Assembly: GCF_051014685.1 (NCBI RefSeq)
Contig: NW_027479763.1
Location: 1-64,000 of the forward strand
Source of the DNA: Ptiloglossa arizonensis
Taxonomy: Eukaryota > Arthropoda > Insecta > Hymenoptera > Colletidae
Length of the DNA: 64,000 nucleotides
Direction of reading: 5' to 3'
Positions 51,258-63,575 of this stretch are shown here, piece by piece (the first letter of the stretch is position 1; every line of letters starts with the position of its first letter). Under the pieces are notes generated by a model. The model was not told where the DNA came from. It saw nothing but the letters and a program-made list of their open reading frames with translations, and did no database searches. A program made the translations under genes and the position numbers.

Positions 51258-53300
51258 AGGGCAAAAATACACATACCGTTGCAATCGGGCGAGTTCCTAT
51301 TTTCATATGCCATAGGAATTTCTCGAGCTCGTCAATCCGTTCGCGAGATACGGGAGTTTGAAGTTAGGGAATGGTTGAGAAACCATCAATAGTTTCGAAA
51401 TTCTGATGCTAGAAACGAATAACTAGAATGGTTTAGGGCAAAAATGTTTATACTGTTGTAATCGGGCGAGTTTCTGCTTTCAGATGCAACAGGAATTTCT
51501 CGAGTTCGTCAATCCGTACGCGAGATATGGGAGTTTGAAGTTAAGGAATGGTGGAGAAACCATCAAAATTTTCGCAATTCTGATGCTAGAAACGAATAAC
51601 TGGAATGGCCGAGGGGAAAATACACATGCCGTTGTAATCGGGCGTGTTTCTACTTTCAGATGCCACAGGAATTACTCGAGTTCGTCAATCCGTTCGCGAG
51701 ATATGGGAGTTTGAAGTTGAGGAATGGTTCAGAAGCCATCAAAATTTTCGCAAGTCTGGTACTCGAAACCAATAACTATTATGGCCTAGGGCAAAAATAC
51801 ACATATCATTGTAATCGCGCGAGTTTCTACTTTCAGATGCAACAGGAATTTCTCGAGTTCGTCAATCCGTTCGCGAGATATGGGCGTTTGAAATTAAGGA
51901 ATGGTTCAGAAGCCATCAAAATTTTCGCAAGTCTGGTACTCGAAACCAATAACTACAATGGCCTAGGGGAAAATACACATGCCGTTGTAATCGGGCGAGT
52001 TTCTACTTTCAGATGCAACAGGAATTTCTCTAGTTGGTCAATCCGTTCGCGAGACATGGGAGTTTGAATTTAAGGAATGGTTGAGAAACCATCAAAATTT
52101 TCGCTGGTGTGATACTCGAAACCGATAACTGGAATGGCCTAGGGGGATGATACACACAGCATTGTAATCGGGCTAGTTTCTACTATCAGATGCAACAGGA
52201 ATTTCTCGAGTTCGTCAATCCGTTCGCGAGATATGGGAGTTTGAAGCTAACGAATGGTTGTGAAACCATCAAAATTTTCGCAAGTCTGTTACCCGAAACC
52301 AATAACTGGAGTGGCCTAGGGGAAAAGTACACACACCGTTGTAATCGGGCGAGTTTCTGCTTTCAGATGCTTTCAGGAATTTCTTGAGTTCGACAATCCG
52401 TTCGCGCGATATGGGAGTTTGAATTTAAGGAACGGTTGAGAAACCATCAAAATTATCGCAGGTCTGATACTCGAAACCAATAACTGGAATGGCCTAGGGG
52501 GATGATAGACACAGCATTGTAATCGGGCTAGTTTCTACTATCAGATGCAACAGGAATTTCTCGAGTTCGTCAATCCGTTCGCGAGATATGGAAGTTTGAA
52601 GTTAAGGAATGGTTGAGAAACCATCAAAATTTTCGCAATTCTGATGGTAGAAACGAACAACTAGAATGGCTTAGGGCAAAAATGTTCATACCGTTGTAAT
52701 CGGGCGAGTTTCTGCTTTCAGATGCAACAGGAATTTCTCGAGTTCGTCAATCCGTACGCGAGATATGGGAGTTTGAAGTTGAGGAATGGTGGAGAAACCA
52801 TCAAAATTTTCGCAATTCTGATGCTAGAAACGAATAACTGGAATGGCCTAGGGAGAAGATACACATACCGTTGTAATCGGGCGAGATTCTACTTTCAGAT
52901 GTAACAGGAATTTCTCGAGTTCGTCAATCCGTTCGCGAGATATGGGAGATTGAAGTTAAGGAATGGTTGAGAAACCATCAAAGTTTTCGCAATTCTGATG
53001 CTAGAAACGAATAACTGGAATGGCCGAGGGGAAAGATACACACACCATTGTAATCGGGCGAGTTTCTACTTTCAGATGCAACAAGAATTTCTCGAGTTCG
53101 TCAATCCGTTCGCGAGATATGGGAGTTTGAAGTTAAGGAATGTTTGAGAAACCATTAAAATTTTCGCTGTTGTGATACTCGAAACCAATAACTGGATTGG
53201 CCTAGGGGAATGATATACACAGCAATGTAATCGGGCGAGTTTCTGCTTTCAGATGCAACAGGAATTTCTCGAGTTCGTCAATCCGTTCGCGAGATATGGG
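51258..53300 (+). repeat. 13-monomer unit b in block 2
   Basis: This repeats unit a at an offset of 2,301 bp and diverges near 53,300, where unit a continues TTTTCGCAAAGTTG and unit b continues TTTTCGCTATTCTGATGC. Unlike its block 1 counterpart it is clean and complete, which gives a reference for judging the 36.8-37.7 kb patch. Confidence 0.85.
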
Positions 53301-53903
53301 AGTTTGAGGTTAAGGAATGGTTGAGAAACCATCAAAATTTTCGCTATTCTGATGCTAGAAACGAATAACTGGAATGGCCTAGGGGAAAGATACACACACC
53401 ATTGTAACCGGGCGAGTTTCTACTTTCAGATGCAACAGGAATTTCTCGAGTTCGTCAATCCGTACGCGAGATATGGGAGTTTGAAGTTAAGGAATGGTGG
53501 AGAAACCATCAAAATTTTCGCAATTCTGATGCTAGAAACGAATAACTGGAATGGTCTAGGGAAAAGATACACATACCGTTGTAATCGGGCGAGATTCTAC
53601 TTTCAGATGTAACAGGAATTTATCGAGTTCGTCAATCCGTTCGCGAGATATGGGAGATTGAAGTTAAGGAATGGTTGAAAAACCACCAAAGTTTTCGCAA
53701 TTCTGATACTCGAAACGAATAACTGGAAAGGCCTAGGGAAAAGATACACATACCGTTGTAATCGGGCGAATTTCTATTTTCAAATGCAACAGGAATTTCT
53801 CGAGTTCGTCAATCCGTTCGCGAGATATGGGAGTTCGAATCTAAGGAATGGTTGAGAAACCATCAAAATTTTCGCAAGTCTGTTACCCGAAACCAATAAC
53901 TGG

Positions 53904-56900
53904 AATGGCCTAGGGAAAAAGTACACACACGGTTGTAATCGGGCGAGTTTCTGCATTCAGATGCTTTCAGGAATTTCTTGAGTTCGACAATCCGTTCGCG
54001 AGATATGGGAGTTTGAGTTAAAGGAATGGTTGAGAAACCATCAAAATTTTCGCAGGTCTGATACTCGAAACCAATGACTGGAATGGCCTAGGGGTATGAT
54101 ACACACAGCATTGTAATCGGGCTAGTTTCTACTTTCATTTGCAACAGGAATTTCTCGAGTTCGTCAATCCGTTCGCGAGATGTGGGAGTTTGAAGTTAAG
54201 GAATGGTTGAGAAACCATCAAAATTTTCGCAATTCTGATGCTAGAAACGAATAACTAGAATGGGTTGGGGCAAAAATGTTCATACCGTTGTAATCGGGCG
54301 AGTTTCTGCTTTCAGATGCAACAGGAATTTCTCGAGTTCGTCAATCCGTTCGCGAGATCTGGGAGTTTGAAGTTAAGGAATAGTTGAGAAACCATTAAAA
54401 TTTTCGGAATTCTGATGCTAGAAACGAATAACTAGAATGTCTTAGGGCAAAAATGTTCATACCGTTGTAATCGGGCGTGTTTCTGCTTTCAGATGCAACA
54501 GGAATTTCTCGAGTTCGTCAATCCGTTCGCGAGATATGGGAGTTTGAAGTTAAGGAATGGTGGAGAAACCATCAAAATTTTCGCAATTCTGATGCTAGAA
54601 ACGAATAACTGGAATGGCCTAGGGGAAAAGTACACACACCGTTGTAATCGGGCGAGTTTCTGCTTTCAGATGGTTTCAGGAATTTTTTGAGTTCGACAAT
54701 CCGTTTGCGAGATATGGGAGTTTTAATTAAAGGAATGGTTGAGAAACCATCAAAATTTTCGCAGGTCTGATACTCGAAACCAATAACTGGAATGGCCTAG
54801 GGGAAAGATACAAACACCATAGTAATCGGGCGAGTTTCTACTTTCAGGTGCAACAGGAATTTCTCGAGATCGTCAATCCGTTCGCGAGATATGGGAGTTT
54901 GAAGTTAAGGAATGGTTGAGAATCCATCAAAGTTTTCGCAATTCTGATACTCGAAACCAATAACTACAATAGCCTAAGGGAAAAATACACATACCGTTGT
55001 AATCGGGCGAGTTTCTATTTTCAAATGCAACAGGAATTTCTCGAGTTCGTCAATCCGTTCGCGAGATATGGGAGTTTGAAGTTAAGGAATGGTTGAGAAA
55101 CCATCAAAATTTTCGCAATTCTGATGCTAGAAACGAATAACTAGAATGGCTTGGGGCAAAAATGTTCATACCGTTGTAATCGGGCGAGTTTCTGCTTTCA
55201 GATGCAACAGGAATTTCTCGAGTTCGTCAATCCGATTGCGAGATACGGGAGTTTGAAGTTAAGGAATGGTTGAGAAACCATCAAAATTTTCGCAAGTCCT
55301 TACCCGAAACCAATAACTGGAATGGCATAGGGGAAAAGTACACACACCGCTGTAATCGGGCGAGTTTCTGCTTTCAGATGCAACAGGAATTTCTCGAGTG
55401 CGTCAATCCGTTCGCCAGATATGGGTGTTTGAAGTTAAGGAATGTTTGAGAAACCATCAAAATTTTCTCAATTCTGATGCTTGAAACGAATAACTAGAAT
55501 GGCTTAGGGCAAAAATGTTCATACCGTTGTAATCGGGCGAGTTTCTGCTTTCAGATGCAACAGGAATTTCTCGAGTTCGTCAATCCGTTCGCGAGATATG
55601 GGAGTTTGAATTTAAGGAATGGTTGAGAAACCATCAAAGTTTTCGCAATTCTGATGCTAGAAACGAATAATTGGAATGGCCTAGGGGAAAGATACACACA
55701 ACATTGTAATCGGGCGAGTTTCTACTTTCAGATGCAACAAGAATTTCTCGAGTTCGTCAATCCGTTCGCGAGATATGGGAGTTTGAAGTTAAGGAATGTT
55801 TGAGAAACCATCAAAATTTTCGCAAGTCTGATACTCGAAACCAATAACTACAATGGCCTAGGGGAAAAATACACACGCCTTTGTAATCGGGCGAGTTTCT
55901 ACTTTCAGATGCAACAGGAATTTCTCGAGTTCGTCAATCCGATTGCGAGATACGGGAGTTTGAAGTTAAGGAATGGTTGAGAAACCATCAAAATTTTCGC
56001 AATTCTGACGCTAGAAACGAATAACTCGAATGGCCTAGGGGAAAGATACACACACCATTGTAATCGGGCGAGTTTCTACTTTCAGATGCAATAGGAATTT
56101 CTCGAGTTCGTCAATCCGTTCGCGAGATGTGGGAGTTTGAAGTTAAGGAATGGTGGAGAAACCATCAAAATTTTCGCAATTCTGACGCTAGAAACGAATA
56201 ACTCGAATGGCCTAGGGGAAAGATACACACACCATTGTAATCGGGCGAGTTTCTACTTTCAGATGCAACAGGAATTTCTCGAGTTCGTCAATCCGTTCGC
56301 GAGATATGGGAGTTTGAAGTTAAGGAATGGTTGAGAAACCATCAAAATTTTCGGAAGTCAGATACTCGAAACCAATAACTACAATGGCCTAGGGGAAAAA
56401 TACACACGCCTTTGTAATCGGGCGAGTTTCTACTTTCAGATGCAACAGGAATTTCTCGAGTTCGTCAATCCGTTCGCGAGATATGGGAGTTTGATGTTAA
56501 GGAATGGTTGAGAAACCATCAAAATTTTCGCAAGTCTGTAACTCGAAACCAATAACTGGAATGGCCTAGGGGAAAAGTATACACACCATTGTAATCGGGC
56601 GAGTTTCTACTTTCAGATGCAACAGGAATTTCTCGAGTTCGTCGATGCGTTCGCGAGATATGGGAGTTTGATGTTAAGGAATGGTAATAGAAACCATCAT
56701 AATTTTCGCAAGTGTGATACTCGAAACTAATAACACGAATGGCCTAGGAGAAAAGTACACACACCATTGTAATCAGGCGTGTTTCTACTTTCAGATGCAA
56801 CAGTAATTTCTCGAGTTCGTCAATCCGTTCGCGAGATATGGGAGTTTGAAGTTAAGGAATGGTTGAGAAACCATCAAAATTTTCGCAAGTCTGATTCACG

Positions 56901-57589
56901 AAACTAATAACTTTAATGGCCTAGGGGAAAAATACACATACCGTTGTAATCGGGCGAGTTTCTACTTTCAAGTGCAACAGGAATTTCTCGAGTTCGTCAA
57001 TCCGTTCGCGAGATATGGGAGTTTGAAGTTAAGGAATGTTTGAGAAACCATCATAATTTTCGCAAGTCTGATACTCGAAACCATTAACTACAATGGCCTA
57101 GGGGATAAATACACATACAGTTGTAATCGGGCGAGTTTCTACTTTCAAATGCAACAGGAATTTCTCGAGTACGACAATCCGTTCGCGAGATATGGGAGTT
57201 TGAAATTAAGGAATGTTTGAGAAACCATCAAAATTATCGCAAGTCTGATACTCGAAACCATTAACTACAATGGCCTAGGGGAAAAATACACATACCGTTG
57301 TAATCGGGCGACATTCTATTTTCAAATGCAACAGGAATTTCTCGAGTTCGTCAATCCGTTCGCGAGATATGGGAGTTTGAAGTTAAGGAATGGTTGAGAA
57401 ACCATCAAAATTTTCGCAATTCTGATGCTAGAAACGAATATCTAGAATGGCTTAGGGCAAAAATGTTCATACCGTTGTAATCGGGCGAGTTTCTGCTTTC
57501 AGATGCAATAGGAATTTCTCGAGTTCGTCAATCCGTTCGCGAGATATGGGAGTTTGAAGTTAAGGAATGGTTGAGAAACCATCAAAATT
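53904..57589 (+). repeat. Right-hand satellite segment before the 13/12-monomer duplication
   Basis: About 21 monomers downstream of block 2. Types include GGTTGGGGCAAAAATGTTCA (54,260, 55,150), CCGATTGCGAGATACGGG (55,230, 55,930), ACACACGCCTTTGTAATC (55,870, 56,405) and GCTAGAAACGAATAACTCG (about 56,010, 56,190). One odd unit near 56,685 has ATGGTAATAGAAACCAT, one base longer. No gene or insertion seen. Confidence 0.85.
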
Positions 57590-59889
57590 TTCGCAAGTCT
57601 GATACTCGAAACCAATAACTACAATGGCCTAGGGGAAAAATACACACGCCTTTGTAATCGGGCGAGTTTCTACTTTCAGATGCAACAGGAATTTCTCGAG
57701 TTCGTCAATCCGTTTGCGAGATACAGGAGTTTGAAGTTAAGGAATGGTTGAGAAACCATCAAAATTTTCGCAATTCTGACGCTAGAAACGAATAACAGGA
57801 ATGGCCCAGGGGAAAGATACACACACCATTGTAATCGGGCGAGTTTCTACTTTCAGATGCAACAGGAATTTCTCGAGTTCGTCAATCCGTTCGCGAGATA
57901 TGGAAGTTTGAAGTTAAGGAATGGTGGAGAAATCATCAAAATTTTCGCAATTCTGATGCTAGAAACGAATAACTGGAATGGCCTAGGGGAAAGATACACA
58001 CACCATTGTAATCGGGCGAGCTTCGACTTTCAGATGCAACAGGAATTTCTCGAGTTCGTCAATCCGTTCGCGAGATATGGGAGTTTGAAGTTAAGGAATG
58101 GTTGAGAAACCATCAAAATTATCGCAAGTCTGATACTCGAAACCATTAACTACAATGGCCTAGGGGAAAAATACACATACCGTTGAAATCGGGCGAATTT
58201 CTACTTTCAAATGCAATAGGAATTTCTCGAGTTCGTCAATTCGTTCGCGAGATATGGGAGTTTGAATTTAAGGAATGTTTGAGAAACCATCATAATTTTC
58301 GCAAGTCTGATACTCGAAACCATTAACTACAATGGCCTAGGGGAAAAATACACATACAGTTGTAATCGGGCGAGTTTCTACTTTCAAATGCAACAGGAAT
58401 TTCTCGAGTTCGACAATCCGTTCGCGAGATATGGGAGTATGAAATTAAGGAATGTTTGAGAAACCATCAAAATTATCGCAAGTCTGATACTCGAAACCAT
58501 TAACTACAATGGCCTAGGGGAAAAATACACATACCGTTGTAATCGGGCGAGATTCTATTTTCAAATGCAACAGGAATTTCTCGAGTTCGTCAACGCGTTC
58601 GCGAGATATGGGAGTTTGAAGTTAAGGAATGGTTGAGAAACCATCAAAATTTTCGCAATTCTGATGCTAGAAACGAATATCTAGAATGGCTTAGGGCAAA
58701 AATGTTCATACCGTTGTAATCGGGCGAGTTTCTGCTTTCAGATGCAATAGGAATTTCTCGAGTTCGTCAATCCGTTCGCGAGATATGGGAGTTTGAAGTT
58801 ACGGAATGTTTGAGAAACCATCAAAATTTTCGCCAGTCTGATACTCGAAACCAATAACTACAATGGCCTAGGGGAAAAATACACATGCCGTTGTAATCGG
58901 GCGAGTCTCTACTTTCAGATGCAACAGGAATTTCTCGAGTTCGTCAATCCGTTTGCGAGATACGGGAGTGTGAAGTTAAGGAATGGTTGAGAAACCATCA
59001 AAATTTTCGCAATTCTGACGCTAGAAACGAATAACTTGAATGGCCTAGGGGAAAGATACACAGACCGTTGTAATCGGGCGAGTTTCTACTTTCAGATGCA
59101 ACCGGAATTTCTCGAGTGCGTCAATCCGTTCGCGAGATATGGGTGTTTGAAGTTAGGAATGGTGGAGAAACCATCAAAATTTTAGCAATTCTGATGCTAG
59201 AAACGAATAACTGGAATGGCCTAGGGGAAAGATACACATACCATTGTAATCGGGCGAGTTTCTACTTTCAGATGCAACAGGAATTTCTCGAGTTCGTCAA
59301 TCCGTTCGCGAGATATGGGAGTTTGAAGTTAAGGAATGGTTGAGAAACCATCAAAATGTTCACAAGTCTGATACTCCAAACCAATAACTACTATGGCCTA
59401 GGGCAAAAATACACATGCCGTTGTAAACGGGCGAGTTTCTACTTTCAGGTGCAATAGGAATTTCTCGATTTCGTCAATCCGTTCGCGAGATATGGGAGTT
59501 TGAAGTTAAGGAATGGTTGAGAAACCATCAAAGTTTTCGCAATTCTGATGCTAGAAACGAATAACTGGAATGGCCTAGGGGAAAGATACACACACCATTG
59601 TAATCGGGCGAGTTTCTACTTTCAGATGCAACAGGAATTTCTCGAGTTCGTCAATCCGTTCGCGAGATATGGAAGTTTGAAGTTAAGGAATGGTGGAGAA
59701 ATCATCAAAATTTTCGCAATTCTGATGCTAGAAACGAATAACTGGAATGGCCTAGGGGAAAGATACACACACCATTGTAATGGGGCGAGCTTCGACTTTC
59801 AGATGCAACAGGAATTTCTCGAGTTCGTCAATCCGTTCGCGAGATATGGGAGTTTGAAGTTAAGGAATGGTTGAGAAACCATCAAAATT
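57590..59889 (+). repeat. 13-monomer unit, right segment, copy 1 (2,300 bp)
   Basis: The order from about 57,590 recurs at an offset of 2,300 bp (for example the ATGCAACAGG monomer at 57,857 and 60,157). It holds the rare types GAATAACAGGAATGGCCCAGG, CGAGCTTCGACTTTCAG, CATTAACTACAATGG, GAATATCTAGAATGG, TACGGGAGTGTGAAG and GAATTTCTCGAGTGCGTC. Confidence 0.85.
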
Positions 59890-61440
59890 TTCGCAAGTCT
59901 GATACTCGAAACCAATAACTACAATGGCCTAGGGGAAAAATACACACGCCTTTGTAATCGGGCGAGTTTCTACTTTCAGATGCAACAGGAATTTCTCGAG
60001 TTCGTCAATCCGTTTGCGAGATACGGGAGTTTGAAGTTAAGGAATGGTTGAGAAACCATCAAAATTTTCGCAATTCTGACGCTAGAAACGAATAACAGGA
60101 ATGGCCCAGGGGAAAGATACACACACCATTGTAATCGGGCGAGTTTCTACTTTCAGATGCAACAGGAATTTCTCGAGTTCGTCAATCCGTTCGCGAGATA
60201 TGGAAGTTTGAAGTTAAGGAATGGTGGAGAAATCATCAAAATTTTCGCAATTCTGATGCTAGAAACGAATAACTGGAATGGCCTAGGGGAAAGATACACA
60301 CACCATTGTAATCGGGCGAGCTTCGACTTTCAGATGCAACAGGAATTTCTCGAGTTCGTCAATCCGTTCGCGAGATATGGGAGTTTGAAGTTAAGGAATG
60401 GTTGAGAAACCATCAAAATTATCGCAAGTCTGATACTCGAAACCATTAACTACAATGGCCTAGGGGAAAAATACACATACCGTTGAAATCGGGCGAGTTT
60501 CTACTTTCAAATGCAATAGGAATTTCTCGAGTTCGTCAATTCGTTCGCGAGATATGGGAGTTTGAATTTAAGGAATGTTTGAGAAACCATCATAATTTTC
60601 GCAAGTCTGATACTCGAAACCATTAACTACAATGGCCTAGGGGAAAAATACACATACCGTTGTAATCGGGCGAGATTCTATTTTCAAATGCAACAGGAAT
60701 TTCTCGAGTTCGTCAACGCGTTCGCGAGATATGGGAGTTTGAAGTTAAGGAATGGTTGAGAAACCATCAAAATTTTCGCAATTCTGATGCTAGAAACGAA
60801 TATCTAGAATGGCTTAGGGCAAAAATGTTCATACCGTTGTAATCGGGCGAGTTTCTGCTTTCAGATGCAATAGGAATTTCTCGAGTTCGTCAATCCGTTC
60901 GCGAGATATGGGAGTTTGAAGTTACGGAATGTTTGAGAAACCATCAAAATTTTCGCCAGTCTGATACTCGAAACCAATAACTACAATGGCCTAGGGGAAA
61001 AATACACATGCCGTTGTAATCGGGCGAGTTTCTACTTTCAGATGCAACAGGAATTTCTCGAGTTCGTCAATCCGTTTGCGAGATACGGGAGTGTGAAGTT
61101 AAGGAATGGTTGAGAAACCATCAAAATTTTCGCAATTCTGACGCTAGAAACGAATAACTTGAATGGCCTAGGGGAAAGATACACAGACCGTTGTAATCGG
61201 GCGAGTTTCTACTTTCAGATGCAACCGGAATTTCTCGAGTGCGTCAATCCGTTCGCGAGATATGGGTGTTTGAAGTTAGGAATGGTGGAGAAACCATCAA
61301 AATTTTAGCAATTCTGATGCTAGAAACGAATAACTGGAATGGCCTAGGGGAAAGATACACATACCATTGTAATCGGGCGAGTTTCTACTTTCAGATGCAA
61401 CAGGAATTTCTCGAGTTCGTCAATCCGTTCGCGAGATATG

Positions 61441-61617
61441 GGAGTTTGAAGTTAAGGAATGGTTGAGAAACCATCAAAATGTTCACAAGTCTGATACTCC
61501 AAACCAATAACTACTATGGCCTAGGGCAAAAATACACATGCCGTTGTAAACGGGCGAGTTTCTACTTTCAGGTGCAATAGGAATTTCTCGATTTCGTCAA
61601 TCCGTTCGCGAGATATG
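61441..61617 (+). repeat. Representative 177-bp monomer
   Basis: Unit length is exactly 177 bp when counted from GGAGTTTG to the next GGAGTTTG. Landmarks by position in the unit: 1-20 GGAGTTTGAAGTTAAGGAAT; 19-34 a 6-bp dyad with a GAGA loop; 35-60 the CAAAATTTTCGCAAGTCTGA region; about 54-79 a block with two main alternative forms (TACTCGAAACCAATAACTAC or TGCTAGAAACGAATAACTGG); 80-85 CCTAGG; 86-107 a variable A-rich block; 108-117 AATCGGGCGA; 146-151 CTCGAG; about 164-180 the CENP-B-box-like 17-mer, which runs across the chosen unit boundary. This copy has a few private variants (GTTCACAAG, CTACTATGG, GTAAACGGG, TCGATTTCG). The phase chosen is arbitrary. Confidence 0.93.
61459..61474 (+). other. 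Conserved dyad in each monomer (example)
   Basis: ATGGTTGAGAAACCAT is a perfect 6-bp inverted repeat (ATGGTT/AACCAT) around a GAGA loop, present in most monomers. Variants include loops GATA and CAGA. The common GAATGTTTGAGAAACCAT breaks one pair. Known: short dyads that can form non-B DNA have been reported as frequent in centromere satellites lacking CENP-B boxes. No function is shown here. Confidence 0.65.
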
Positions 61618-62539
61618 GGAGTTTGAAGTTAAGGAATGGTTGAGAAACCATCAAAGTTTTCGCAATTCTGATGCTAGAAACGAATAACTGGAATGGCCTA
61701 GGGGAAAGATACACACACCATTGTAATCGGGCGAGTTTCTACTTTCAGATGCAACAGGAATTTCTCGAGTTCGTCAATCCGTTCGCGAGATATGGAAGTT
61801 TGAAGTTAAGGAATGGTGGAGAAATCATCAAAATTTTCGCAATTCTGATGCTAGAAACGAATAACTGGAATGGCCTAGGGGAAAGATACACACACCATTG
61901 TAATGGGGCGAGCTTCGACTTTCAGATGCAACAGGAATTTCTCGAGTTCGTCAATCCGTTCGCGAGATATGGGAGTTTGAAGTTAAGGAATGGTTGAGAA
62001 ACCATCAAAATTTTCGCAAGTCTGATACTCGAAACCAATAACTACAATGGCCTAGGGGAAAAATACACACGCCTTTGTAATCGGGCGAGTTTCTACTTTC
62101 AGATGCAACCGGAATTTCTCGAGTGCGTCAATCCGTTCGCGAGATATGGGTGTTTGAAGTTAGGAATGGTGGAGAAACCATCAAAATTTTAGCAATTCAG
62201 ATGCTAGGAACGAATAACTGGAATGGCCTAGGGGAAAAATACACACACCATTGTAATCGGGCGAGTTTCTGCTTTCAGATGCAACAGGAATTTTTCGAGT
62301 TCGTCAATCCGTTCGCGAGATGTGGGAGTTTGAAGTTAAGGGATGTTTGAGAAACCATCAAAATTTTCGCAAGTCTGATACTCGAAACCAATAACTACAA
62401 TGGCCTAGGGGAAAAATACACATGCGTTGTAATCGGCCGAGTTTCTACTTTCAGATGCAACAGGAATTTCACGAGTTCGTGAATCCGGTTGCGAGATATG
62501 GGAGTTTGAAGTTAAGGAATGTTTGAGAAATCATCAAAA

Positions 62540-63575
62540 TTTTCGCAAGTCTGATACTCGAAACCAATAACTACAATGGCCTAGGGGAAAAATACACATG
62601 CCGTTGTAATCGGCCGAGTTTCTACTTTCAGATGCAACAGGAATTTCTCGAGTTCGTCAATCCGTTTGCGAGATACGGGAGTTTGAAGTTAAGGAATGGT
62701 TGAGAAACCATCAAAATTTTCGCAAGTCTGTTACCCGAAACCAATAACTGGAATGGCCTAGGGGAAAAGTACGCACACCATTGTAATCGGGCGAGTTTCG
62801 ACTTTCAGATGCAACAGGAATTTCTCGAGTTCGTCAATCCGTTCGCGAGATATGGGAGTATGAAGGTAAGGAATGGTTGAGAAACCATCAATGTTTTCGC
62901 AATTCTGATACTCGAAACCGATAACTAAAATAGCCTAGGGGAAAAATACACATACCGTTGTAATCGGGAGAGTTTCTATTTTCAAATGCAACAGGAATTT
63001 CTCGAGTTCGTCAATCCGTTCGCGGTATATGGGAGTTTGAAGTTAAGGAATGGTTGAGGAACCATCAAAATTTTCGCAATTCAGATGCTAGAAACGAATA
63101 ACTGGAATGTCCCAGGGGAAAGATACACACACCATTGTAATCGGGCGAGTTTCTTCTCTCAGATGCAACAGGAATTTCTCGAGATCGTCAATCCGTTCGC
63201 GAGGTATGGGAGTTTGAAGTTAAGGAATGTTTGAGAAACCATCAAAATTTTCGCAAGTCTGATACTCGAAACCAATAACTACAATGGCCTAGGGGAAAAA
63301 TACACATGCCGTTGTAATCGGCCGAGTTTCTACTTTCAGATGCAACAGGAATTTCTCGAGTTCGTCAATCCGTTTGCGAGATACGGGAGTTTGAAGTTAA
63401 GGAATGGTTGAGAAACCATCAAAATTTTCGCAAGTCTGTTACCCGAAACCAATAACTGGAATGGCCTAGGGGAAAAGTACGCACACCATTGTAATCGGCC
63501 GAGTTTCGACTTTCAGATGCAACAGGCATTTCTCGAGTTCGTCAATCCGTTCGCGAGATATGGGAGTTTGAAGTT
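62540..63575 (+). repeat. 4-monomer duplication near the right end (708 bp offset)
   Basis: CATGCCGTTGTAATCGGCCG starts at 62,597 and 63,305, 708 bp apart. The shared GGCCGAG variant, GTTTGCGAGATACGGG, TCTGTTACCCGAAACC and TACGCACACC occur in both copies. The copies cover about 62.54-62.86 and 63.25-63.57 kb and differ at a few bases. Confidence 0.8.

Larger units (their letters stand above)
38868..53903 (+). repeat. Large tandem block 2 (15,036 bp, about 85 monomers)
   Basis: This is the direct tandem copy of block 1. It carries a private 5-monomer duplication (45.9-47.7 kb), lacks one monomer near 43.85 kb, three near 45.4 kb and one near 48.96 kb, and has point differences such as CAATTGGGCG at 40,138 where block 1 has CAATCGGGCG. 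Homology ends near 53,904-53,920: block 1 runs into the junction, while block 2 continues into GGTTGTAATCGGG and ATGCTTTCAGG monomers. Confidence 0.9.
59890..62012 (+). repeat. 12-monomer unit, right segment, copy 2
   Basis: This repeats 57,590-59,889 but loses one monomer (offset 2,300 falls to 2,123) near 60,620-60,660. Copy 1 has a CACATACAGTTGTAATC plus GACAATCCG unit that is missing here. A third partial copy starts at 62,013 and near 62,108 jumps to the CCGGAATTTCTCGAGTGCG monomer. Confidence 0.85.
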
